A stretch of 64,000 nucleotides of DNA from the NCBI RefSeq assembly GCF_900187995.1, contig NZ_FZNZ01000009.1, positions 50,707 to 114,706 on the forward strand, written 5' to 3'. The DNA comes from Prevotella jejuni. Lineage in GTDB: Bacteria; Bacteroidota; Bacteroidia; Bacteroidales; Bacteroidaceae. How positions within the stretch are numbered: position 1 is the stretch's first letter; every line of letters starts with the position of its first letter. This document shows positions 10,101 to 19,210 of the stretch, piece by piece. The notes under the pieces were generated by a model. It did no database searches. It was given only the letters and a program-made list of their open reading frames with translations, and had not been told where the DNA came from. Made by a program: the position numbers and the translations under genes.

Positions 10101-10277
10101 TATTATAATATATAAGTACTCAAGTTCAACCCTTGAGAATTATTGTTTTCTTTTTGAACAGCAAACAAGACATGGGATAAGCACAAACTACTCCATAGGA
10201 ACTCGCATCAATGAATCTCTATAGACATACTGAATATAAATTAAGAAAAGTAATTGAAGAAACAAACTCTTGGTAAT

Positions 10278-10742
10278 ATGGATGAAATAAATAGATTTAT
10301 CAATGGTAAAAGTTATGAACTTCTTCTAAGGAACATACTACAAAAAAGAAATATAGAGATTGAGAGTAATATCCCTTTTGTACTGTTAGATTATGACAAA
10401 GAGCAGTTAAAAGCCGCACAAATTGAGGTCGAGGACTTAGAAACCTTGCTCATTTCAAACATGACAGAAATTGTTTCTTTTGTGGAAAGGAAGATGAGTT
10501 ATGATTTTGAGGATGAGGATGAATATCCTAAAGGAGAAGAACTAAGTGATGATGAGAAGCCTAAACTCATCACAGAACTTCCTTACTATAAAAACTTTCT
10601 GGTTGCTTTTCTAATCGAGTACTATCTACTTAAAGAGCATCCAACAACTTTGTGTGGATACTTAAAAAGGATACACATTGCGAATGCAACTAAATATGAA
10701 AGGGAATTGAAGGCCATCTGGCAAGACGTTATAAAGACTTAA
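10278..10742 (+). CDS. Hypothetical protein, immunity-cassette type (154 aa)
   Basis: I do not recognise it. The 154-residue acidic protein has a DEDEYPKGEELSDDE run in the middle and ends KYERELKAIWQDVIKT. It has no signal peptide or membrane span. A TTG 24 nt further upstream would add eight residues, but the ATG at 10278 (MDEINRF) is the safer start. It sits 178 bp after an Rhs core relic that ends at the point where a toxin should begin, as expected of an orphan immunity gene. Confidence 0.65.
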   Translation: MDEINRFINGKSYELLLRNILQKRNIEIESNIPFVLLDYDKEQLKAAQIEVEDLETLLISNMTEIVSFVERKMSYDFEDEDEYPKGEELSDDEKPKLITELPYYKNFLVAFLIEYYLLKEHPTTLCGYLKRIHIANATKYERELKAIWQDVIKT

Positions 10743-10778
10743 TTCGATTCGGTTAGGGCTGCTACTAAATATAAGAAT

Positions 10779-11027
10779 ATGAAGAATAAATTAGATAAAG
10801 TAATAGTTGATCTAAAGAACAAACTACCTTACGAGCCTAAATTAGACCTAATTATTTCAAGATTGGAGAGCGTAAAGAGTTTATTATCCGATAACTGTCA
10901 GAGCCTGACATTAAATCCAATCAACGGAATAACGAGAGCCTATTTAGATATTGTTAGCGATTATGAAGATCCAATAACGAATGATTTATACTCCTTAGAG
11001 AAAGAGATAAGTGCTCTCATAAAGTAA
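10779..11027 (+). CDS. Small hypothetical protein, immunity-cassette type (82 aa)
   Basis: The family is unknown. The 82 residues form two helical stretches (KLDKVIVDLKNKLP and LDLIISRLESVKSLL) and end in EKEISALIK. It lies 36 bp after the preceding gene on the same strand, so the two are probably cotranscribed. Size, solubility and position fit a small immunity protein. Confidence 0.55.
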   Translation: MKNKLDKVIVDLKNKLPYEPKLDLIISRLESVKSLLSDNCQSLTLNPINGITRAYLDIVSDYEDPITNDLYSLEKEISALIK

Positions 11028-11324
11028 TGTAATAATTGGTTAGCTTTACCCATAAACTTAAAGATATGAGTACTTATAAGCAATGTTGCCCATAGTCATT
11101 GACCATGAAGAGCGGAAGTACGGCAAGATAGGAGACTACTCTATATCCGCCATTACTACTGTCTCTATGCTGTAGAGGGTCATATCATCATAAAAACTAC
11201 ACATCGTAGATAGACACAGCTCACTAACCGAGAGATATCGAAGGGAGCTGATTGCCATCTTAGTAGCCTACAAGACGTGTCTATAAAGGACTCACATCAT
11301 ACCCAAAGGCCTTAAACCTCAGCC

Positions 11325-11555
11325 AGCCATCGATGTCGTTAAGTTTACACACAAGTATTATCTACGCACGCCCATCGTCTTAATGTCAAGAAATTTCGCT
11401 CCCTTCGAACACAACCCACCCTCTTCATGCTTCAAGAAGACGCCCTTCTACGTTCGAGAACATGCCCTTCTTGAGGCTTGAAGACGCCCTTCTTCGGGCA
11501 AGAAGGGCATGTTCTCAAAAACTATTCGTAACTTACTGATTTATTGTAGGTTATT
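11325..11555 (+). repeat. Long direct repeat, copy B
   Basis: This is the counterpart of 7860-8090, very similar from ttaagtttacacaca to attcgtaa. The upstream 80 bp also show weaker similarity. It contains copy 3 of the 22-bp modular element. Confidence 0.7.
11419..11519 (+). repeat. 22-bp modular repeat element, copy 3
   Basis: It shares the four-module structure of copy 2 and differs from it mainly in the last, inverted module (gcatgttctc rather than gcatgtcctc). Confidence 0.8.
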
Positions 11556-12320
11556 AAGTAGATTGCACGAGATATCATTCCCCTATTTAGAGGGTGTTTT
11601 GTTTGTTACAATGTAATGATTTTTCACCTCCTTATTAAAACGCCTCTCTCACAAGCAGCATGTCCCCCAACAGCAGAAATGCTCTGTGCCTTCTGTCGAC
11701 CGAAGGCTATTCGTACGCTCTACATGTACGCTAATTGGCTCTGTTTCATCTGTGCACTCTGTGAGAGAACGACTCATCCTCTGTGAGAAAACGACTCATC
11801 CACCGTGAGAGAAGAACCTACTAACAAACAATACAAACTGTCCAATAGAAGCGATCTCACAGACTATGCGCCTCCCAGCGAGGGACAGAAACCTCATCCC
11901 CAGACCCTTTCTTACGCTAAAAAGTATTAAAGAGTACAGGCTAACGGCCGCTGTTTACGTAAGAATGAATACCTTTGATAACAAATGGACAAGTTGGTTA
12001 TTCCAACTGACTACCTATCAACCTAAACACGTTATGCGCTTTCAGCTATGAGGATGAATGTCGAGAGAATGACTGAGAGTAAGATACATACCCGTAGGGA
12101 GATAGGAAAACAAAATATTTACGAACGTTTCAATTAACGATAACACGCTATGAGAAAGGGCAGTTTAGACTGGTTTTGATATGCGTTCAGCAGACTAACC
12201 AATTACAAAAGGGCCGTAGAACTATACCTCCCCTACTTAATAAGCAAAGAGGAGTTCAAGGAACGATAGGGAAAGGGAGAGTAGGAATAAAGTAATATAC
12301 ACATCTTTATATAATGAATC

Positions 12321-12938
12321 ATGGTAAGACAAATGTTTGCCGCACTTACATTACTTCTGATTACAGGGTGTTGTAAGGCACAAAATACGGGTTGTAATAA
12401 CATTAAAAACAAAGAAAGGACTACCGAGAGATTTGATTCTACGAGATACTACACGCATAAGCAAAGAACAGAATACGTTTTTGAAGATAGTATAAAAGGT
12501 AGGGTGCGTCAGTTCGGAGGTGAGAATGGATCTGAGTTCGTTGAGTATGCAAGGAAAGATCATGAACTATTCGGTACCTATAAGGAATATTACAACAAGA
12601 CAAAGACGCTCAAGAAAGTAGGACGCTACTATTATAATCAGTTTAATATAGGCCTCTGGAAACGCTATGATGAGAATGGCTATTTAATAGAAACTATCGA
12701 TAAAGATGCTCCTTACACGAACTATCCATGGGAGAAAGTAATGAAGTTCGTAAAAGAACAGTTAAAACTGGACTTGTTCGATAAGGGAGTTTCGATAAAT
12801 CGTTACATTGCTAAGGACCATAATATCCCCGTTTGGTTTATTACATGGAACCCATGTGATGGCAAAATCCATTTTGTTAAGATAAATGCAAATACAGGAC
12901 AAGTTATAGAACAAGGTGCTAATGAAATAATAGAATAA
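12321..12938 (+). CDS. Lipoprotein with MORN/YwqK-like repeats (205 aa)
   Basis: The N-terminus MVRQMFAALTLLLITGCCKA is a lipoprotein signal with lipobox LITGC. The middle, GTYKEYYNKTKTLKKVGRYY and QFNIGLWKRYDENGYLIE, resembles the MORN-like repeats of YwqK-type antitoxin/immunity proteins. It is probably anchored in the outer or inner membrane facing the periplasm. A periplasmic immunity role fits the array but is inferred. Confidence 0.7.
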   Translation: MVRQMFAALTLLLITGCCKAQNTGCNNIKNKERTTERFDSTRYYTHKQRTEYVFEDSIKGRVRQFGGENGSEFVEYARKDHELFGTYKEYYNKTKTLKKVGRYYYNQFNIGLWKRYDENGYLIETIDKDAPYTNYPWEKVMKFVKEQLKLDLFDKGVSINRYIAKDHNIPVWFITWNPCDGKIHFVKINANTGQVIEQGANEIIE

Positions 12939-13002
12939 CCTCATGAGGCTATTAATGTTCAATACTCATATAAGTCATCTATCACTTTGTCAATAAATAG
13001 AT

Positions 13003-13443
13003 ATGTTAGAATTAGGACTTACGAAGGATGCACCAGGTGCAAGTTGGTGTAAGATATGGGAAATAGAAGAAGAGCTATACGAATATGAGGCAGCCGTTTT
13101 CCCTAAATACAAGAACTGTTTTCCATTTAAGTTATGGCTATGTTTTCGTTGTCTTCCTAAAGAATATGAGCGGAGATCAATGCGAAGATTTTATAAGGAT
13201 GACAACGCATTGGGTATAGACATAGCTATCGATGAGGAAATCATCAGACCTTTTATAGATGGAAAATATCATCCACTCCCCAAGAATTGTCAGCGTTTGC
13301 TCATGGGAAAAGCCTTTTATAGTTTCTTGGTTGAGACTTTTAAAAGATATAAAAGGAAATTAGATGGAATCCAAACTTACGGAGAGTCTTTCCTTAATGA
13401 TACAAGAGAGTGGCTATGCAAACATAAATGGTTAGAAGAATAA
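13003..13443 (+). CDS. Hypothetical protein, immunity-cassette type (146 aa)
   Basis: I do not recognise the family. The 146-residue cytosolic protein starts MLELGLTKDAPGASWCKIW and is rich in aromatic residues and cysteine (LWLCFRCLPKEYERRS). It follows the lipoprotein gene by 64 bp on the same strand. The length and lone position between relics fit an immunity protein. No motif supports a specific target. Confidence 0.65.
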   Translation: MLELGLTKDAPGASWCKIWEIEEELYEYEAAVFPKYKNCFPFKLWLCFRCLPKEYERRSMRRFYKDDNALGIDIAIDEEIIRPFIDGKYHPLPKNCQRLLMGKAFYSFLVETFKRYKRKLDGIQTYGESFLNDTREWLCKHKWLEE

Positions 13444-13720
13444 TGGCGTTTGGAATTTGATCCGGATTATCATTAATTGCAATACTTAATGGTCTATAGA
13501 ATGAGAAGAAGACGATGTGAGGATTTTATCGGATTAGCTTCTTAAACTTAACCTTCCCAAGTCAATGCAAATTATGTCTATGTCTTTGGGTGAGCTTAGG
13601 TGTGTATTCTCGTTCTGCCTGTGGATAAATAAACTTTCAGAACATAGAGGGATATAAAGGTGGAAAGCTCTCCTGCAGGTTAAGAAGAGGTGTAGTATTA
13701 TAAATAAAAAGGGTAAATAC

Positions 13721-14287
13721 ATGGAACTATTAACATTAAACGAGATTATTCAAACTATAGTTGAAGAAACTAAGGGACTCGACCCAGAACTGACTGAAGA
13801 CATGATTCTAAAGGAGGTAGATATTCCCAGTACAGAAATTGTACGTTTGAAAGAAGAGTTAAAGATAGATGTATTGGACCAGAACTTCATAAACAGCATC
13901 CTAAAATATAGCTGGGGCAACCTTAGTATACTCAGCTATCAGTTTGGATACAACGATGACAATGGAATAAACTGGCTTATACAAAGAAATAAAGGATATG
14001 AGGATTACCCTGTGTTACAAGCAGCTGGTCTCATTATTATTGCTAACGGAGACCCTTACACCATCCTTTTAGAATGTTCTTCAGGTAGGATATATACCAT
14101 TGATAGTGAGACGGAAGTTGGAGAGAAGATGCTAATAGCTGATAATTTTGAGCAATTAGTTAGAGGTATGGGGACTGCCCAATATGCCTGTTGGAGTCAA
14201 AGAGAAACAGAGTTTATACAACTTATGGAGCATATAACACAAGGTGTCGGCATGCCATTCTGGCATAGTTTAGTTGGTTCTTATTAG
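13721..14287 (+). CDS. SUKH (SMI1/KNR4-like) immunity protein
   Basis: The 188 residues include the SUKH-type core: an N-terminal helical part, then NGINWLIQRNKGYEDYP, AAGLIIIANGDPYTILLECS, SGRIYTIDSE and DNFEQLVRGMG. This order (hydrophobic GD-P strand, then a strand with xIYxID) is typical of the SMI1/KNR4 fold, the largest superfamily of bacterial toxin-immunity proteins. The likely action is cytosolic binding of a nuclease toxin, which is not present here. Confidence 0.75.
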   Translation: MELLTLNEIIQTIVEETKGLDPELTEDMILKEVDIPSTEIVRLKEELKIDVLDQNFINSILKYSWGNLSILSYQFGYNDDNGINWLIQRNKGYEDYPVLQAAGLIIIANGDPYTILLECSSGRIYTIDSETEVGEKMLIADNFEQLVRGMGTAQYACWSQRETEFIQLMEHITQGVGMPFWHSLVGSY

Positions 14288-14981
14288 TCCTCTTGCGTTA
14301 AAAGCATAGACACCTGCCATGTAAAGCATATAGACTCAAGGTGGGAAAACATGTGGGTTATGTAAGGAAAGAAGCCTCATTAAAGTGATGGTAAGGAGTA
14401 TGCAGGGTGCTATGTAAGAATCTTTTGGATTTCACATAAGGCTTAATTAGAACAGAGATTAGTCTTAGGACTACCTTATGCAATGATAGTCTCTATTCAC
14501 ATGTGAGATATCCAATACTATAATTGAGCATGAGAAGCTTACAATACAGCATGAAACTATTGACTATACAAGACATCTGTATTTCTGTCATAATAGGCTA
14601 ACACTATATGACAAGTCATCTACCAAGGGTGATAATCTCCGCTTTCTACGACCACTTGATGCAATAAACGACAGAAGTGTCCGTTATGATTATAATACCG
14701 CTGGGTATCTGTCTGGCCCCGTGTATGTTGACTTCTGTCAGTGGCGTAACCTAAATGTAATGAAATTGAAGAGTATGATGAACTCATAAAACGAGGCGTT
14801 GTAAGTTCAAGATAAAAGTGCAATCTTTCAGCGTAATGTAGCTTAATCATCAATTCCTAAAACCACTTAGGACGTGGGAGTGAGTATCTCACAGATATGG
14901 AAGAAACAACGAGTAACGCTATAAAAAAGGTGGATATAGTACGACTAAGTGTAAGAATTATTAATTTATAAATAAAGAATT
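14288..14981. other. Gene-free segment with Rhs YD scrap
   Basis: Apart from the YD-repeat scrap at 14631-14727 I see no coding sequence. The rest has stops in all frames and looks decayed. Confidence 0.5.
14631..14727 (+). pseudogene. Rhs YD-repeat scrap 2
   Basis: It reads DNLRFLRPLDAINDRS then VRYDYNTAGYLSGPVYV, nearly identical to the scrap at 8491 but followed by different sequence. Two copies with one shared boundary suggest that the Rhs 3' region was duplicated or recombined before decaying. Confidence 0.65.
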
Positions 14982-15413
14982 ATGTTGTCAGAAAAACTAA
15001 AGAAATATTTGATAGAAGCTGGTCTGTATGATTTAACAGAAGACAAAAGCTACCAAGAGGTTATGATCAAGCTTGGAATAGATCTACAAACACCATTCGC
15101 CCAATTCAATCTTTATACAAATAGTATAACATTCTCTGGTAGGTATAGTGATATATATAACGTGTGTTGGTTTGCCATAAACTCAACATACTTTGAGCAA
15201 ATAGGATATATGCAGTCTGCTTTAAAGTTACCAGAAGAGTATATACCACTTGATAGCTTTGAAGGAGAAGGAGGATTCTTTTATAACCGTTTGACTGGTG
15301 AAGTCTTGGAACTTGAGCTTGGACAAAAAACTATTGAATTCCAAAAAGGGAAGTTACTCCCTCAATGGAAAGATTTTAATGAGTTCTTAGAATGGTTCTT
15401 TGCATTAGATTAA
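14982..15413 (+). CDS. SUKH-like immunity protein (143 aa)
   Basis: The 143-residue protein ends in a segment like a SUKH core: LPEEYIPLDSFEGEGGFFYN, LTGEVLELELGQ, then PQWKDFNEFLEWFFALD. The glycine-rich turn, short strands and terminal xDFxEFLxW helix are the usual SMI1/KNR4 pattern. It is distant from the SUKH gene at 13721, as expected for immunity proteins to different toxins. It follows a YD-repeat scrap. Confidence 0.65.
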   Translation: MLSEKLKKYLIEAGLYDLTEDKSYQEVMIKLGIDLQTPFAQFNLYTNSITFSGRYSDIYNVCWFAINSTYFEQIGYMQSALKLPEEYIPLDSFEGEGGFFYNRLTGEVLELELGQKTIEFQKGKLLPQWKDFNEFLEWFFALD

Positions 15414-15929
15414 CGTAAGCCTTACATACTCAAACTTAACTAATGCAAGAGAAAAGTCCTTCCGTTAAACACGTAGACATTTATCATTAAGTTTATAAAA
15501 AAGCCCTGGTATCATGTATCTTTGTTGTGTCCGAACTTCAAGAACACGAATGACAGCATAATATAAAACACCTTAGGTGCCTTCCGACAAGAATACCCTA
15601 ATCTGCGCTATGGACGTAAGAACTTAGCTTAAAGAACTCAAAGCCCAAAAGAAAAGCTTTGTAGTCCTTCACGTGGAAATCGTACTATTGCTCGCAACAG
15701 TAGTTATATTCATCGCTTGGTAAGTGTGCTAATAGAGCTTAATACAACCTCTTTAGACATGCTTGTACAGCTTATACCATGTAAAGCCAGTGGTTGCACA
15801 AAACAAGAAAACGTTGATACTCAATGGTCTTAACAGATAGGGTGTTTGACTTATCTCACTTTTCTACAAATAAAGATAGGTCTAAGACTCTTTAGGTTTC
15901 TTTGGATGTTGCACGTAATATACTCTAAT

Positions 15930-16145
15930 CTTGCATACAAAAAGAATAGACGCATGCCCCTACCCCACGTCTTAACGTCAAAATTTTTCGCTCCCTTCAA
16001 ACACAACCCACCCTCTTCAAGCTTCAAGAAGACGCCCTTCTACGTTCGAGAACATGCCCTTCTTGATGCTTGAAGACGCCCTTCTTGGAGCAAGAAGGGC
16101 ATATTCTCAAACGCTGTTCGTAACTTGCTGACTCGTTGTAGGTTA
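15930..16145 (+). repeat. Long direct repeat, copy C
   Basis: This is the most diverged of the three copies. It keeps acgcatgcccc, gtcttaacgtca, tttttcgctcccttc, the 22-bp modular element and the gttcgtaac tail, but has lost much of the left part. Confidence 0.65.
16011..16110 (+). repeat. 22-bp modular repeat element, copy 4
   Basis: Four 22-bp modules as in copies 2 and 3, with changes in the third module (gatgcttgaag) and the inverted fourth module (ggagcaagaagggcatat). Confidence 0.8.
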
Positions 16146-16254
16146 TGAAGATGGTTATAGGAGATGGTATTCTCTTTTTTCGAGGGTACTTAACTCAGTA
16201 TTAAGTCATGATTTCTGAAGACAGAACTAAGTCAAGGCAAATGTGTAAACAACC

Positions 16255-16360
16255 AAAAGAATATGATATTACCCATGCAAGCCAAGACCGTATTCAATAA
16301 TAAAATGTAGTTTTCTACGTTTAGGTTATAATACAAGGAATATAGCCACATGATTGAAGA
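16255..16360 (+). repeat. Degraded copy of LRR gene 3' end
   Basis: It begins aaagaatatgatattaccc, then passes through a caataataaaatgtag stop region and a ctacgttta flank like the end of the LRR gene at 9715-9835. No upstream LRR sequence is present. Confidence 0.6.
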
Positions 16361-16498
16361 GAATATACCTTTCAATTGCCCATCACCTATTGTGTCGTTG
16401 GTAAACATTAATGTAATGTCCGAAACAACTTACGATATATCAGATGTTTAAGCCTAATAATGATGGTAAGCATAGTGTTATAGACCCCTGTAAGGTCG

Positions 16499-16837
16499 TT
16501 GACACTGGTAGAACAACAAGAAGTATGGAATGGTAGACAACGTAAAATTAAAAACCTTATGTGTCAGATAGATAAAAAAGAAGCCCTTTCTGTTATTGCA
16601 GATATTAAAGATTGGCAAGCAAGATATGAGAATGTAGAGAACCTGCCATTAGCGTTTTATCTGAAATATAAGAAACTGTTGTCTTCATATAAAGACGCAG
16701 GAAAGAGCAAAGAAGAGGTTTTGTACTTTTTTAGTAAGATAGCAGAAGACTATCAAGACGGCTCTGCATTCGTACATGAGATAATGGATTTAATAGAAGG
16801 GTATTGTCGGCCAGATTTTAGAGTGTGGTCAAAATGA
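16499..16837 (+). CDS. Hypothetical protein, immunity-cassette type (start uncertain)
   Basis: The family is not recognised. The frame gives up to 112 residues from a TTG start; the first internal ATG is at 16559 (MCQIDKKEAL), giving 92 residues. The body KKEALSVIADIKDWQARYEN ... LPLAFYLKYKKLLSSYKDAG looks like a real helical cytosolic protein. The N-terminal codons may be leftover relic sequence. Confidence 0.5.
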   Translation: MTLVEQQEVWNGRQRKIKNLMCQIDKKEALSVIADIKDWQARYENVENLPLAFYLKYKKLLSSYKDAGKSKEEVLYFFSKIAEDYQDGSAFVHEIMDLIEGYCRPDFRVWSK

Positions 16838-16929
16838 AACTAAATGATTGGACTTTAGCTCATTGATGACTCATCTAATAGTAGCATATAGACTAACAAC
16901 TATGGACTCATATACCTTATTAGCTGAAG

Positions 16930-17010
16930 ATAGGTGATTGCATTAACCAAGACAAGATAAGGTTAACTGGGGAACTACTCGACACCGTTGGGCTATGTGA
17001 GAAGCTGTAA
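16930..17010 (+). pseudogene. Short Rhs core-end scrap
   Basis: It reads GDCINQDKIRLTGELLDTVG then LCEKL and stop. This matches the end of the Rhs core (YISQDPIRL-G ... D-x-GL) with the sequence between those two landmarks deleted. It directly precedes the gene at 17110. Confidence 0.55.
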
Positions 17011-17109
17011 TATTTGGAGTGATGTCACTGGACTTTCAACTCATCGTCACCCTATAATACTTCAAACTATTTGGGAGATAGGAACAGAAAATACAATAAC
17101 AGATAGAAT

Positions 17110-17817
17110 ATGGATAGGCATAAGAAATATTTTAGGGTCAGACCCTCTATTGAAAGTCGCGTTACTGGGATAAGAGATGGCGTTACCTGCCAGGTTGAGA
17201 CTCGATTTACTAAATCACAACCTTCATTTATAGATAAAACTGAAAAGGCTTATTTCCAGGATTACTGTAAGTATTTATGGGAAAACAGGAAGAATGACAA
17301 CTTCCCTTTAATAGACCCTTCAAGAATCAGTAAGATTACATATTATAAAACAAAGAAGGGGGTTAAGGAGACTGATTTCATCTCGAGTCTAACGGATAAC
17401 TCCTTCAACTTGTTTGACTTTATAGTGTCTGAAGAAACATACAAGCTACTTTTGGAAGCAAACTTACCTATCTATAATAAAATACAAGCTTATATCCCTG
17501 AGTTTTCTACTCAAAGGGAATATTTCTTGTTGGGCTTCCCCGAGTTATCGTTAGAGAATGTTGATTATGCCCATTCGGTTATTCTTGACTCCTTCTCAGG
17601 CGTCCAATTAAGAATTAACTCCTATGAGGAATATGCAAACAGGACATATAAGTTTACAAAGATGCACAACATACAGCTCAAAGCTGATCATAAATATGAT
17701 ATTATTAAACTACAAAACACAGGCTTATTCTTCTCTAACTCATTGATAGAAGTTATGAGACTCCATAATATCACAGGCTTGGATTATCTTACACAATCTA
17801 TTATCTTGCCTGTTTAA
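17110..17817 (+). CDS. Possible Imm11-like immunity protein (235 aa)
   Basis: The 235-residue cytosolic protein contains FDFIVSEETYKLLLEANLP in the middle and ends NSLIEVMRLHNITGLDYLTQ. The closing part, a helix followed by H-x-I-T-G-x-x-(F/Y), resembles Imm11/DUF1629-type immunity proteins, where x-I-T-G-x-x-F precedes the C-terminus. The match is weak and from memory. It follows an Rhs core-end scrap by about 100 bp. Confidence 0.6.
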   Translation: MDRHKKYFRVRPSIESRVTGIRDGVTCQVETRFTKSQPSFIDKTEKAYFQDYCKYLWENRKNDNFPLIDPSRISKITYYKTKKGVKETDFISSLTDNSFNLFDFIVSEETYKLLLEANLPIYNKIQAYIPEFSTQREYFLLGFPELSLENVDYAHSVILDSFSGVQLRINSYEEYANRTYKFTKMHNIQLKADHKYDIIKLQNTGLFFSNSLIEVMRLHNITGLDYLTQSIILPV

Positions 17818-17842
17818 GATATTTCCTAATGCAGAAAAGAGT

Positions 17843-17945
17843 AGGATACAACCCTGCAAGACGAGGTAGTATCCAATAATATATCGTAGATTTTTACGTT
17901 TAGAATATGAGACAAAGAGTATTACCCTAAGACAGGATAGGAGCC
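17843..17945 (+). repeat. Second degraded copy of LRR gene 3' end
   Basis: The string acaaccctgcaagac, then caataatatatcgtag-attt, then acgtttagaatatgag and gacaaagagta aligns with the end and flank of the LRR gene at 9715-9835. Again there is no gene body before it. Confidence 0.55.
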
Positions 17946-18008
17946 GTTCTACGGTAATAGCAAACAGAAGAAAGTATTGACAATGAGTAACATAACGTGT
18001 AAGTAATA

Positions 18009-18647
18009 ATGAAAGCAAAGGAATTAAGGTCTCTCTTTAGAGTCAGTATAGAGAAAGACTTAGCTGATCTACTTTTCAAGTATGGCTTCAAATGGAGACA
18101 TGGCTCTCTAAAGTTCCAACGAAGTAAGGGCGATTTCGTCCAATCAATATTATTCTTCTTAACTCCTTCCAAATATCCGGACGATAAAAGTATAGGACAT
18201 ATAAGTATCATGATACGTCTTGATTCAAAGGAAATAACTAAAGTAGCAACAACACTGAAAGGCGCTAATAACACTTTTGAAGCTATAGATACTGTCGTAA
18301 ACATCAATGCGGGCTTTGTTTCTGACACTCAAGCGATAGATTGGCGCCCCACCTCAATTGAAGATATGAATCTTCTCATTGAACAAAAGATTAAGCCTTT
18401 TATCATAGAAAAGATAATCCCTTTCTTGGATGAAAGAAGTTCGATGAAGCATGTTCTTAATGATTTTGAAAATCATAATAGATACTTTTTCTTAAATAGT
18501 AATGAGGTCGTTGCGCTACTTGCCATAGCCATGTATTGTCTACAAAGTGACTTAGAACGTGCAAGAACAGTTGCTAATGTTTATTTTAAGTCAGATGACA
18601 TTTATAGAGAGAAGTACAAGAATGTCTTTATGAAGCTGAACACTTGA
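18009..18647 (+). CDS. DUF4304-like protein (212 aa)
   Basis: The N-terminal half FRVSIEKDLADLLFKYGFKW ... LKFQRSKGDFVQSILFFLTP ... GHISIMIRLDS resembles DUF4304-type proteins. Those have a helix, a G-F-K/R strand and alternating strands, and are often found near toxins. It is cytosolic, with no signal. The role in immunity is inferred from context. The likeness is by eye. Confidence 0.6.
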   Translation: MKAKELRSLFRVSIEKDLADLLFKYGFKWRHGSLKFQRSKGDFVQSILFFLTPSKYPDDKSIGHISIMIRLDSKEITKVATTLKGANNTFEAIDTVVNINAGFVSDTQAIDWRPTSIEDMNLLIEQKIKPFIIEKIIPFLDERSSMKHVLNDFENHNRYFFLNSNEVVALLAIAMYCLQSDLERARTVANVYFKSDDIYREKYKNVFMKLNT

Positions 18648-18868
18648 TGTTAGCTTGTAATTTTTATTAAACATAATCATATAGATTTTCCACACAAATG
18701 TCCTTAATATAAGGGCCTCATCGGCGCTATATGATACCCTAAGACAATATTTACAACTGTTACATTTGGTAATAATAAACAATAAGAATAAAAATATCTT
18801 GGTGCTTTATAACAACATAATACAAGCAATAGTGATGTAAAAGGTGTCAAAATAAAAAACAGAATAAG

Positions 18869-19210
18869 ATGCAAGTAAAAGATATTCATAGTACTTCTGA
18901 AACTCCATGGGAGTTCTCTGTACGCCAGAGAATAGGAGATTATATTATCGAGTATAGAGAACTAATAGAGTTTTCTCAAGGTTCACCTTTAATAGGTTCT
19001 TTATATATTAATAATGAGAAGATAGGTAAAGAGGAGCTATTTGGTGGCCCGTTTTTACTAAAGAAGAACTATTTATATATACCTAAATATGTCAGAAAGT
19101 TATGGATGTCGGGATTTATTTTATGTAAGATAGACCTCAGAACGGGCCAAATGGAAAATATAGGTACGATAAAGTCTTTAATATATTTAGGTTGCAAAGA
19201 TGAGAGATAA
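18869..19210 (+). CDS. Hypothetical protein, immunity-cassette type (113 aa)
   Basis: The family is not recognised. The 113 residues look beta-rich (VRQRIGDYIIEYRELIEF, GSLYINNEKIG, LKKNYLYIPKYVRKLW, LCKIDLRTGQMENIG). Its last codons AAAGATGAGAGATAA overlap the ATG of the next gene by 11 nt, so the pair is translationally coupled. This overlap matches that of the pair at 6784/7121. Confidence 0.65.
   Translation: MQVKDIHSTSETPWEFSVRQRIGDYIIEYRELIEFSQGSPLIGSLYINNEKIGKEELFGGPFLLKKNYLYIPKYVRKLWMSGFILCKIDLRTGQMENIGTIKSLIYLGCKDER

Larger units (their letters stand above)
11028..12320. other. Gene-free segment with repeats and decayed coding
   Basis: No gene is supported in 1.3 kb. There is a weak Rhs-like scrap around 11136-11282 (LYIRHYYCLYAVEGHII, then IAILVAYKTCL and a stop that parallels the tail of the relic at 7617). 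It also holds copy B of the long direct repeat, and a short tandem repeat around 11758-11823 whose roughly 22-bp unit contains tgtgaga-aacgactcatc. The 61-codon open frame at 11866 is not convincing. Confidence 0.5.
15414..16498. other. Gene-free segment with relics and repeats
   Basis: There is no intact gene. A TATCTTTG box at 15517-15524, with TTTA 21 bp upstream, looks like a promoter whose gene is dead. A hydrophobic scrap (FVVLHVEIVLLLATVVIFIAW) lies near 15657-15720. Copy C of the long direct repeat and a degraded copy of the LRR gene end (16255-16360) follow. Confidence 0.5.

Noticed and set aside
11866..12051. Plus-strand open frame of 61 codons
   Set aside because: Composition unlike neighbours and no recognisable motif; surrounded by decayed sequence.
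15846..16073. Plus-strand open frame of 75 codons
   Set aside because: Its second half is the 22-bp modular repeat, so the frame is open by repeat structure.
7951..16110. Modular repeats as a CRISPR array
   Set aside because: The modules are joined without unique spacers of constant length, the variable half is only about 11 bp, and no cas genes are in the window.
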